From Sphingobacterium arenae (GTDB lineage: Bacteria > Bacteroidota > Bacteroidia > Sphingobacteriales > Sphingobacteriaceae): DNA of 64,000 nt. Position 1 is the stretch's first letter, and each line of letters starts with the position of its first letter. Of this stretch, positions 48,628 to 57,314 are shown in pieces. The notes beneath the pieces were generated by a model, which saw nothing but the letters and a program-made list of their open reading frames with translations, did not search any database and was not told the DNA's origin. Location of the stretch: the NCBI RefSeq assembly GCF_014692505.1, contig NZ_JACNYK010000001.1, forward strand, positions 753,922-817,921, read 5' to 3'. The position numbers were made by a program, and so were the translations under genes.

Positions 48628-51381
48628 ATGATGAAGTTTTTTTTAAAGTATATTTTCCTGTTTTGCGTTTTCGGCCTGATGGGCCGCAACGCGCTTAGCG
48701 CCGAACCCATCCGAGTATTATACGCAGAAAATGAGGTTGTTAATCAACAGCGTTTACAGTATGCTGTGAACAAATTGACTGTTGCTACGCAGAAACCGTC
48801 AGCTGTGTTTAGGTTTGGTGAAACGGCACTGCAGAAGGGTGATCTGTTGCTCGGGGTTCTTGGAACAACAGCACGTTGGCAAGAACTTGTACCTGCTAAA
48901 TTATTGGACGATCTGAAAAACAAGGAGTCGTTTGTTATCTATAGAAAAGACTCAACATCGCCGTTGATCATTGTAGGAAAAGACGAAACCGGTGTTTTAT
49001 ACGGCTGTGAGCAAGCGCTTGAGAACACGTTTTATGCGAATAAGCCAGTTTCTTATACGGATGCACCAGAAATGGTGCTTCGTGGCACCGCGATCGGCTT
49101 ACAGAAAACGGAGTATCTGCCCGGACGTGATGTATACGAATACCCTTATACCGAAGACTTGTTCCCTTGGTTCTATGATAAAGAGCTTTGGGTTCAGTAT
49201 TTAGATATGATGCTCGAAAACCGATACAATACCTTGTATTTGTGGAATGGACATCCTTTTTCTTCTTTAGTAAAATTGAAGGACTATCCTTATGCGCTGG
49301 AGGTCGACGACGAAACATTCGCGAAGAATGAGGAAATTTATCGTTTCCTAACCGAAGAAGCAAATAAACGCGGAATATGGGTTATTCAAATGTTTTACAA
49401 TATTTTGTTACCGAAACCGTTTGCGGATAAGCATGGATTGAAAACACAAGAAAGAAACCGGGTTATCACACCGTTGATTTCGGATTATACCCGTAAATCC
49501 ATTGCTGCGTTTGTGGAAAAATACCCGAATGTTGGATTATTGGTCACCCTAGGAGAAGCCATGGAAGGTGTTGGTCAGGATGATATTGATTGGTTTACAA
49601 AAACGATTATTCCGGGTGTAAAAGATGGTTTAAATGCCATACAGAGTGAGCTGGAACCGCCTATTATTCTACGGGCACATGATACGGATGCGCCAGCAGT
49701 AATGAAAGCCGCATTGCCGATCTATCAGAATCTATATACCTCCGCCAAATTTAACGGAGAGGCGCTGACCACTTACGAAACACGAGGGAAATGGGCTGAA
49801 TTGCATCAAACTCTTGGGAGTATTGGTACCGTGCATATACAGAACGTACATATTCTGGCGAATCTCGAGCCGTTCCGCTATGCAGCACCTGACTTTATAC
49901 AGAAATCAGTTAAATCGATGCATGATATCCATTTTTCTAATGGTCTTCATCTCTACCCACAAGCATCTTATTGGGACTGGCCCTATACGGCAGATAAGAC
50001 TGACGAACGCTTATTGCAGGTGGAAAGGGACTGGATGTGGTATAAGGCCTGGGCCCGTTATGCATGGAAAGCTGCTCGTCCCGAAAACAAAGAAAAGATC
50101 TACTGGTCGTCGCTGTTAAGTAACTATTACGGACTCCCGGAAAAAGATGCAACAAATCTTCTTGTAGCACTGGACGAAGTCGGCGAAATATCACCCAAAA
50201 TTCTTCGGCGCTTTGGCATTACGGATGGTAACCGTCAGACGTCCTCGTTGGGTATGCTGATGACACAGCTGATTAACCCTTATCGTTACGGACTTTTCAC
50301 CTTGCTGTACGAATCAGAAGCACCCGAAGGTGAAATGATTATAGAATATGCCGAAAAACAGTTTAAAGGCGAGCAGCATGTTGGTGAAACGCCTATGCGT
50401 GTGGCCGATGAGATTGTAGCTCATGCCAACAAGGCTGTACAGGCAATACAAGGCATACAGCAATCCGCGCATAAAAATCAGGAGGAATTTCAGCGTTTGA
50501 TCAATGATGTTTATATCCACCAAGCACTTGCCGAACACTACAGCTCCAAAGTAAAAGCAGCGATTCAGCTATTGGAATACAAGTATACGGAAGATGTAGA
50601 ATCTCTCCGGAAAGCACTTCCCGATTTTGAGAAAAGTGTCGACGCTTATAAAAAGCTGACAGCGTTGACCACGGATAGCTATCTATATGCCAACAGCATG
50701 CAAACGAAGCAGCGTAAAATTCCTATGCGAGGCGTAGATGCCACTTTTAAGCATTGGACGGAGATGTTGCCAGTTTTCGAAACGGAACTGCACAACTTTC
50801 AGCAAGCAATAGATTCTATCGCATCGACAGCGGGTCAACCTAAAAAAGAGCGTAAGCTCCTTAACGAAAAGGAAGTTTCTGTAAAAGCAAATGTACAATA
50901 CGCCGTTTTGAAGAAAGGTGCGAAACTGCATTTAGATCAAGAGTTAGTTGTAACGCATTTGGCAAACGAATTGGAAGGAATGAAAGCGGTCATGATCAAT
51001 TCAGAAGATCAGAAGCTGAATGGGACAACGCTGAAATTTGAAAATGACCAAGCCGTAAAGGTTTTGGTAGGGTATTTTAATAATACGGATAAAGTCTTTG
51101 CGCCGAAGCCGGTTTTAGAAATTGATGCTACGGCCAATGATTATGGCCAAGCAGAAGCCAAGATCCGCCATGCGTTACGAATACAGTATATGCCGATGTT
51201 GGATATCCACACATACTCCTTTCCAAAGGGAAAGAACGAACTAAAAATACCCAAGGGAGAAGCACTGATTCTAGGCTTTATTGCCGATGACGAATTGCAG
51301 CATGCCTACAATGCGGATGTCGATAACCAAGGCGACGATATGGACGACCTTTTCGGTTATTATGAAGAAACTAAACTGTAA
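48628..51381 (+). CDS. TIM-barrel glycoside hydrolase with GH20/GH67-like N-domain, family uncertain
   Basis: 917 residues from ATG 48628 (a TTG at 48616 and an ATG at 48631 are also possible). Signal peptide ends A-L-S-A. The N-terminal about 30-130 has the alpha/beta pattern of the GH20/GH67/GH84 accessory domain (I-V-G-K-D-E-T-G-V-L-Y-G-C). A barrel of about 135-560 follows, with L-Y-L-W-N-G-H and V-T-L-G-E-A-M-E-G (Glu310, Glu313) as acid candidates. Then a helical region (about 570-745) and a C-terminal beta domain ending in a very acidic tail. It lacks the motifs I know for GH67 or GH115. The company of GH28, GH95 and GH2 suggests a plant-glycan side-chain hydrolase. Confidence 0.65.
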   Translation: MMKFFLKYIFLFCVFGLMGRNALSAEPIRVLYAENEVVNQQRLQYAVNKLTVATQKPSAVFRFGETALQKGDLLLGVLGTTARWQELVPAKLLDDLKNKESFVIYRKDSTSPLIIVGKDETGVLYGCEQALENTFYANKPVSYTDAPEMVLRGTAIGLQKTEYLPGRDVYEYPYTEDLFPWFYDKELWVQYLDMMLENRYNTLYLWNGHPFSSLVKLKDYPYALEVDDETFAKNEEIYRFLTEEANKRGIWVIQMFYNILLPKPFADKHGLKTQERNRVITPLISDYTRKSIAAFVEKYPNVGLLVTLGEAMEGVGQDDIDWFTKTIIPGVKDGLNAIQSELEPPIILRAHDTDAPAVMKAALPIYQNLYTSAKFNGEALTTYETRGKWAELHQTLGSIGTVHIQNVHILANLEPFRYAAPDFIQKSVKSMHDIHFSNGLHLYPQASYWDWPYTADKTDERLLQVERDWMWYKAWARYAWKAARPENKEKIYWSSLLSNYYGLPEKDATNLLVALDEVGEISPKILRRFGITDGNRQTSSLGMLMTQLINPYRYGLFTLLYESEAPEGEMIIEYAEKQFKGEQHVGETPMRVADEIVAHANKAVQAIQGIQQSAHKNQEEFQRLINDVYIHQALAEHYSSKVKAAIQLLEYKYTEDVESLRKALPDFEKSVDAYKKLTALTTDSYLYANSMQTKQRKIPMRGVDATFKHWTEMLPVFETELHNFQQAIDSIASTAGQPKKERKLLNEKEVSVKANVQYAVLKKGAKLHLDQELVVTHLANELEGMKAVMINSEDQKLNGTTLKFENDQAVKVLVGYFNNTDKVFAPKPVLEIDATANDYGQAEAKIRHALRIQYMPMLDIHTYSFPKGKNELKIPKGEALILGFIADDELQHAYNADVDNQGDDMDDLFGYYEETKL

Positions 51382-51401
51382 CAGAAGAACAAATAACGCT
51401 C

Positions 51402-52940
51402 ATGAAAATAAACAAACTCGCAGGTATCCTACTGTTCCTCCTGCCCGGTGCGCTCGCGGGCCAGGAAGATTTGAACGCTAAGCTCAATATGTATGTCGAC
51501 AAGTTTAACAGTCAAGATAACGAAGCTGTTATCAACAAGATTGACAATAAAAATTCGGCGACGTGGATGAAAGATAATATCCCCTTGTTTGCCTGTCCTG
51601 ACAGCGCTATCGAAGAAACGTATTATTTCCGGTGGTGGTCTTATCGAAAACACATCAAGGAAACGCCATCGGGAACGATCGTAACCGAGTTTATTGAGCC
51701 CGTATCGCACGCCGGTAAGTATAACTCCATCAGTTGTGCTTTAGGACACCATATCTATGAAGGACGGTGGTTACGTAATAGCGATTTTCTGAAAGAGTAT
51801 GTGGACTTCTTTATGTATCATGCCGACGAAGGGGAGAACAGACCTCGGTTTCATCAATTTAGCTCTTGGGTGCCGGATGCGCTATTAGCCTATTATATGG
51901 TAGACAATGATAAAGGCTACCTGCTTGACCGCCTACAGGATCTGGATAAAGATTATTTGAAGTGGGAAGAGGAGCGTCAGCTTCCGAGCGGTATGTTTTG
52001 GCAACACGATGTCAAAGATGGTATGGAGGAATCGGTGTCGGGTGGACGACGTGTAGAAAATCGACGTCCGACCATTAATAGTTATATGTACGCGAACGCT
52101 CGTGCACTATCCACCATCGCGCAGCTGGCTGGCAAGGATAGCTTGAAACGAAACTACGATGCAAAAGCCGCGCGTTTACAGACACTTCTGTTAGACTCCT
52201 TATGGGATAAAGAAGATCAATTCTTCAAGACTCGTTTGGAAAACGGCGAGTTGCATTCCGCGCGTGAGGCAATAGGCTTTATTCCCTGGGGTTTTCATGC
52301 GGTACCCGATCAACGCTCGTATGCAGAAGCTTGGACGCAAGTGGTAGATACCGCTGGCTTTAAAGCTCCTTGGGGGTTGACAACCGCAGAGCGTAGGGAA
52401 CCTACTTTCCGGACACGCGGAACGGGGCACAGCTGCGAATGGGACGGTGCAATATGGCCATTTGCCAGTAGCCAGACCCTGCGCGGTATGGCTAACTTTT
52501 TGGCAGACTATAAACAGGGAAAACAGATTACGAAAGCTGATTTCTATGAAGCGGTGCAGCAGTATGCAGCATCTCATGTAATGGACGGTAAAGCTTATAT
52601 AGGCGAATACCAGGATGAAGTGACGGGTTTTTGGCTGAAGGGAGATAATCCCCGCAGCAAATTCTATAACCATTCTACTTTTGCCGATGTTATTATCCAA
52701 GACCTGATTGGTTTTAAACCCCAGCTTGGAAACACTTTCGAACTCAAACCTCTTATTCCACAAGAGCAATGGGCTTACTTTACGCTACAGGGTGTGCCCT
52801 ATAAAAATAAAATTGTCGACATCTATTGGGATCTTGATGGAACGCAATACGGAAAAGGAAAAGGTCTGACCGTATATGCAGATGGTCAGCGTGTTGCACA
52901 ATCTAAAAAACTAAAATCGCTAAAAGTTAATTTGAAATGA
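51402..52940 (+). CDS. MGH1-like (alpha/alpha)6-barrel glycoside hydrolase
   Basis: 512 residues; signal peptide ending A-L-A-G-Q. The body alternates helices of the six-hairpin kind with family-like blocks: Y-Y-F-R-W-W-S-Y-R-K-H, the Y-E-G-R-W-L-R segment, R-P-T-I-N-S-Y-M-Y-A-N-A-R-A-L, G-F-I-P-W-G-F and C-E-W-D-G-A-I-W-P-F-A-S-S-Q-T. This matches the trehalase/GH63-like 'MGH1-like' domain known in secreted proteins of Bacteroidota. The last about 80 residues form a small beta cap. Acid/base not assigned with certainty (Asp in W-D-G-A-I-W-P is a candidate). Starts 20 bases after the previous gene; its stop overlaps the GH28 start. Confidence 0.75.
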   Translation: MKINKLAGILLFLLPGALAGQEDLNAKLNMYVDKFNSQDNEAVINKIDNKNSATWMKDNIPLFACPDSAIEETYYFRWWSYRKHIKETPSGTIVTEFIEPVSHAGKYNSISCALGHHIYEGRWLRNSDFLKEYVDFFMYHADEGENRPRFHQFSSWVPDALLAYYMVDNDKGYLLDRLQDLDKDYLKWEEERQLPSGMFWQHDVKDGMEESVSGGRRVENRRPTINSYMYANARALSTIAQLAGKDSLKRNYDAKAARLQTLLLDSLWDKEDQFFKTRLENGELHSAREAIGFIPWGFHAVPDQRSYAEAWTQVVDTAGFKAPWGLTTAERREPTFRTRGTGHSCEWDGAIWPFASSQTLRGMANFLADYKQGKQITKADFYEAVQQYAASHVMDGKAYIGEYQDEVTGFWLKGDNPRSKFYNHSTFADVIIQDLIGFKPQLGNTFELKPLIPQEQWAYFTLQGVPYKNKIVDIYWDLDGTQYGKGKGLTVYADGQRVAQSKKLKSLKVNLK

Positions 52941-54520
52941 TAAAGAAAGGAATTATGGTGTTGTGGCTGTTTGTAGCCACTATGGGGATGTCGGTACAGG
53001 CACAACAATATTATAACGTATTGGATTACGGCGGGAGCAATGACAGCACGGGGCTAAACACCGATGCTATTGCCAAAGCGATCGATGCCGCCGCAAGCAA
53101 AGGAGGCGGGACAGTCTATTTCCCTGCTGGGAAATACATTACTGGGCCGATACATTTTAAAAGCAATATTACTCTTTTTATCGATGCCGGCGCGGAGCTG
53201 CATTTCAGTGATGACTTTGATCATTATTTACCCATGGTGGAGTCGCGTTGGGAAGGTACAGAAGTGACTAACTTCTCTCCGTTGATTTATGGAACAGATC
53301 TTGAAAACATCGCCATCGTTGGTCGTGGCCTGATCGACGGTCATGGCGAAAAATGGTGGGGATACTCTGAAGTGACTATTCGCCAGCAAAAAGAAGGCGA
53401 AGAGACAAAATGGCAAAAGGAATTTAAAAGACTAAACAAAGACGTGTTGGCTCCCGATCTACCAGGTTGGGTAGAGCGCGGCTTCTTACGCCCGCCATTT
53501 ATTCAATTTCTTCGTTGCGAAAATGTACAGATCAAGGATATCAAGATTCAAAACTCTCCTTTTTGGACGGTGAATCCACAATACTGCGATAACGTGACGA
53601 TAGACGGTGTAACGATCTATAATCCAGAATCGCCTAATACCGACGGAATTAACCCAGAATCTTGTCGTAATGTGCATATTGCCAACTGCCATATTTCTGT
53701 AGGAGACGACTGTATCACCATCAAATCAGGTAAAGATCGTTCAGGTCGTAAAGTTAATATCCCGGCCGAAAATTATACTATCACCAATTGTACGATGTTG
53801 AACGGTCATGGTGGCGTCGTTATCGGAAGTGAAATGTCCGGAGGCGTGAAGAATATCGTGATCTCGAATTGTATATTCGATGGTACGGACCGCGGTATCC
53901 GCTTGAAAACGGCTCGTGGCCGCGGGGGTGTTGTGGAGAATATCCGCGTAAGCAATATTGTCATGCGCAATATCCGCGACCAAGCGATTGTATTGAATAC
54001 GCAATATGCTAAAACAGACGTAGAGCCCGTATCCGAACGTACTCCGCAATTCAAAAATATTCATATCAGTAACATGAGCGGAACAACAAACCGTGTGAGC
54101 CGAATCCGCGGATTGGAGGAGATGCCTATTGAGAATATCAGCTTCAACAACATCAGCATGCAGGCAAAATCCGGCTTCGAAATAGAGAACGCGACGAAGA
54201 TATCATTTAATCATGTACATGTGGATGTCGAAAATGAACCGTTTATCCAAGCGAAGAACGTGGATGTTCTGCATTTAACCGGAATCCACAACTACACACC
54301 GAAGAAAGACCGTCCGATGTTGGTGTTTGAGGGGGTTTCTGATGCTAATATACAACAGAACTTCCCGAGTGCAGGCACAGATACCTTTTTAGAACTCGTC
54401 GGAGACGACAATAAAGACATCTTTATACACAGCAATAATTTTAAAAATGTGCAACAGACCATAACGGGTAATACAGCATCCGCTGTCTTAACCAATAACA
54501 TCGACGCACAAAAGAAATAG
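52937..54520 (+). CDS. GH28 polygalacturonase-like enzyme
   Basis: 527 residues; signal ending V-Q-A-Q. A right-handed parallel beta-helix typical of GH28, starting with Y-N-V-L-D-Y-G-G and S-K-G-G-G-T-V-Y-F-P-A-G. All catalytic blocks are present: N-T-D (234-236), Asp257-Asp258 in G-D-D-C, His291 in G-H-G, and R-x-K (322-324). The inverting hydrolysis of galacturonides or related residues (rhamnogalacturonan, xylogalacturonan) fits; exo or endo cannot be told. It shares an ATGA overlap with the preceding gene, and GH95 follows after 4 bases. Confidence 0.93.
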   Translation: MIKKGIMVLWLFVATMGMSVQAQQYYNVLDYGGSNDSTGLNTDAIAKAIDAAASKGGGTVYFPAGKYITGPIHFKSNITLFIDAGAELHFSDDFDHYLPMVESRWEGTEVTNFSPLIYGTDLENIAIVGRGLIDGHGEKWWGYSEVTIRQQKEGEETKWQKEFKRLNKDVLAPDLPGWVERGFLRPPFIQFLRCENVQIKDIKIQNSPFWTVNPQYCDNVTIDGVTIYNPESPNTDGINPESCRNVHIANCHISVGDDCITIKSGKDRSGRKVNIPAENYTITNCTMLNGHGGVVIGSEMSGGVKNIVISNCIFDGTDRGIRLKTARGRGGVVENIRVSNIVMRNIRDQAIVLNTQYAKTDVEPVSERTPQFKNIHISNMSGTTNRVSRIRGLEEMPIENISFNNISMQAKSGFEIENATKISFNHVHVDVENEPFIQAKNVDVLHLTGIHNYTPKKDRPMLVFEGVSDANIQQNFPSAGTDTFLELVGDDNKDIFIHSNNFKNVQQTITGNTASAVLTNNIDAQKK

Positions 54521-54524
54521 TACT

Positions 54525-57314
54525 ATGCGCTTAACGTTTATCTTTCTTTCTCTTTATATAGCAAGTGCCGTGATGGCGCAGGGACAGAATAGGCTCTGGT
54601 ACGATGAGCCTGCCCAAGAGTGGGAAGAAGCCCTGCCTATCGGGAATGGAAGGATGGGCGCCATGATATTTGGTGGTGACACTTTGGAAGAAGTGCAATT
54701 TAATGAAGAAACACTTTGGACGGGTGAGCCGCGAAATTATAATAGAAAAGGGGCGTATCGATATCTGGATACCATCCGGCTTTTGTTAGAACAGGGAAAA
54801 CAACGCGAAGCAGAAGAGCTCGCGATGAACGAGTTCATGGGCCTGCAAAGCGAAACAGAGGATAATGGTCCTTGGTTGGCGCGCGTAGCCGCGGAGAGAA
54901 AGAAAGAGGACGGCGCCTATACCTACCATTTTGATGATGCCGATTGGGGCAAGATTCCCGTGCCCTCTTACGAAGGTTGGGAAGAAGTGGGGCTGGAAGG
55001 AGTTGATGGAGCTGCTTGGTTTCGGACGACTTTCGAGCTCACGGCAGAAGACTTAAAAAGTGACTGGGAGCTCGATCTAAATCGGGTTCGGCAGTATGAT
55101 TATACCTATGTCAATGGCCAGTTGGTCGGTCATGAACAGGGAGATGGGACAAAGCGTTTATATACTGTTCCAAAAGAAATCCTTCGGGAAGGAACGAATG
55201 TAATCGCTGTACAGGTGATTAACTTGGTCGGCAAAGGCGGGATTTCGGGCTACAAAGACACCAGCATCCCGATTGGCTTTAAAAATGCAGCCGGGAAGTT
55301 TATCTCCATTGTTGGCGAATGGAAGTACTGGATCCAAGACTCCGAAGTCCCCAAAGTAGGGACATTCCAAGCATCCTACCAGCCATTTGGGCGCCTGAAG
55401 TTTCGCTTTCCAGCAGGAGATACCCAAGAATATGAACGCAGTTTAGATTTGGAAACCGGTCTAGCCGAAGTTCAATATAAAAGAGCAGGCGTACAGTTTT
55501 CCAGGGTCTATTTTGCCAGTTATCCCGATAATATGATCGGAATCCGCTTGACAGCCGATAAGCCCGGGCAGATTTCTTTCGGCTTGGCCATGGAAACAAA
55601 ACATGAAAAACATCAGATCTGGAAGGTGGATGAACAAACTCTTGCGATGACCGTTGACGTCAAAGGAGGCGCGTTGGAGGGAACATCTTTCTTAACCGTC
55701 AAACTAGACGGTGGAACGATAACAGAACAAGATGGCCAATTACAAGTGAGAGATGCCCATAGCGCTGATATATATCTGACGGGGGCAACCAATTACGGCG
55801 ACTATAAGACATTAGTTCCCGATTACATCGCCCCAGCCCAAGCACACCATCAAAAGGTAAAGAAAAAGACTTTCTCAAAGTTGCTCAAGAACCATCAACA
55901 AGATTATCGTCAATTGTTTAGCCGGTTTAGCATAGACTTGGGTGGAGAAGCGCAACGCGACATTCCGACCGATGAACGCCTACACCGTTTTGAATCAGCA
56001 GCAGACCCGGATTTAGTTGCCTTATATATGCAGTTCGGGCGCTATTTGCAGATTGCCAGTGCGCGTGAGGGAACACATCCGGCCAATCTTCAAGGTGTAT
56101 GGAACCCTTGGTTAGAACCTTCGTGGGGAAGCAAATACACGACCAATATTAATCTCGAGATGAATTATTGGCCGACGGAGATACTCAACCTACCGGAGCT
56201 ACACCATTCGCTGTTTCAGATGATTCGAGAGTTGAGCGAAGCCGGTCGTGAAACCGCACGTGAATATTACCATGCGCGAGGCTGGGTACTGCATCACAAT
56301 ACAGATGTCTGGCGTGGAACAGCGCCAATCAATAATTCCAATCACGGGATATGGCCAACGGGTGGCGCTTGGCTGTTGACCCATCTTTGGGAGCATTACC
56401 TGTTTAACCAAGACCCGAAAATTATTGCGGAGTATTACGACGTGATTAAGGGAGCGACGCTTTTCTTTAAAGATGTCTTGGTAAAGGATGAGCAGACAGG
56501 TTGGTTGGTCAGTACGCCTTCCAACTCTCCGGAGTATGGCGGATTGGTGAAAGGACCGACTATGGATCATCAAATTATACGGGCCCTGTTCGGCGTATTT
56601 TCCGAATCGGCGAAACTGCTCGGAAAAGATACCGCGCTACGCGACTCGATACAAACCATGTTGCCACAGATTGCGCCAAACCAAATCGGTCAATATGGGC
56701 AGTTGCAAGAATGGATGGAAGATCTCGATGATCCGGATAACAAGCATCGGCACGTTTCGCATTTATGGGGGCTACATCCCGGGAACGAAATTAATGCGGA
56801 CGATACGCCGGAGTTAGTAGAAGCTGCTAAGCAGTCTCTACGAATGCGTGGTGATGATGGTACAGGATGGAGCTTAGCTTGGAAAATAAATTTTTGGGCT
56901 AGGTTGAAGGACGCACAACATACGTATACGATGATCAAAATGTTGTTACGCCCGGCTAGTAAAGCTGGTGGATCTTACCCGAACCTGTTCGATGCCCACC
57001 CACCTTTCCAGATTGATGGGAATTTTGGTGGCGCCGCTGGCATCGGCGAGATGTTGTTGCAGAGTCATACCACTTTTGTGGATGTTTTGCCAGCTCTTCC
57101 CCGAGAACTTCCCCAAGGAGAAGTGCGCGGCCTCAAGGCACGTGGCGGGTTTGAAATCGATCTGAAATGGTTCGACAACCATCTACAGCAAATTTCCGTA
57201 AAGTCGAATGCCGGCAAGCCACTAAAGCTTCGTTACGAGGGGAAAGTCGTGGAGATTCCAACCAAAAAGAATAAAACATATACATTCGATACAACACTTA
57301 ATCTTTTAAAATAA
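54525..57314 (+). CDS. GH95 alpha-L-fucosidase/alpha-L-galactosidase with inserted beta-sandwich domain
   Basis: 929 residues, longer than the usual ~780. Signal ends V-M-A-Q. GH95 landmarks: start R-L-W-Y-D-E-P-A-x-E-W-E-E-A-L-P-I-G-N-G-R; Asn541 and Asn543 (T-N-I-N-L-E-M-N-Y-W), acid Glu670 (S-N-S-P-E), and Asp831 (F-Q-I-D-G-N-F-G-G). The residue after S-P-E is Tyr instead of the common Asn. Between about 115 and 275 of the N-domain sits an extra module (Y-T-Y-H-F-D-D-A-D-W, A-A-W-F-R-T-T-F-E-L, Y-V-N-G-Q-L-V-G) of the GH2/sialate-esterase sugar-binding sandwich type. Fucose or L-galactose release from plant glycans is likely. Confidence 0.92.
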   Translation: MRLTFIFLSLYIASAVMAQGQNRLWYDEPAQEWEEALPIGNGRMGAMIFGGDTLEEVQFNEETLWTGEPRNYNRKGAYRYLDTIRLLLEQGKQREAEELAMNEFMGLQSETEDNGPWLARVAAERKKEDGAYTYHFDDADWGKIPVPSYEGWEEVGLEGVDGAAWFRTTFELTAEDLKSDWELDLNRVRQYDYTYVNGQLVGHEQGDGTKRLYTVPKEILREGTNVIAVQVINLVGKGGISGYKDTSIPIGFKNAAGKFISIVGEWKYWIQDSEVPKVGTFQASYQPFGRLKFRFPAGDTQEYERSLDLETGLAEVQYKRAGVQFSRVYFASYPDNMIGIRLTADKPGQISFGLAMETKHEKHQIWKVDEQTLAMTVDVKGGALEGTSFLTVKLDGGTITEQDGQLQVRDAHSADIYLTGATNYGDYKTLVPDYIAPAQAHHQKVKKKTFSKLLKNHQQDYRQLFSRFSIDLGGEAQRDIPTDERLHRFESAADPDLVALYMQFGRYLQIASAREGTHPANLQGVWNPWLEPSWGSKYTTNINLEMNYWPTEILNLPELHHSLFQMIRELSEAGRETAREYYHARGWVLHHNTDVWRGTAPINNSNHGIWPTGGAWLLTHLWEHYLFNQDPKIIAEYYDVIKGATLFFKDVLVKDEQTGWLVSTPSNSPEYGGLVKGPTMDHQIIRALFGVFSESAKLLGKDTALRDSIQTMLPQIAPNQIGQYGQLQEWMEDLDDPDNKHRHVSHLWGLHPGNEINADDTPELVEAAKQSLRMRGDDGTGWSLAWKINFWARLKDAQHTYTMIKMLLRPASKAGGSYPNLFDAHPPFQIDGNFGGAAGIGEMLLQSHTTFVDVLPALPRELPQGEVRGLKARGGFEIDLKWFDNHLQQISVKSNAGKPLKLRYEGKVVEIPTKKNKTYTFDTTLNLLK

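Noticed and set aside
48628..51381. Assignment as GH67 or GH115 alpha-glucuronidase
   Set aside because: The overall layout is similar but the family motifs I know are not visible, so no family number is given.
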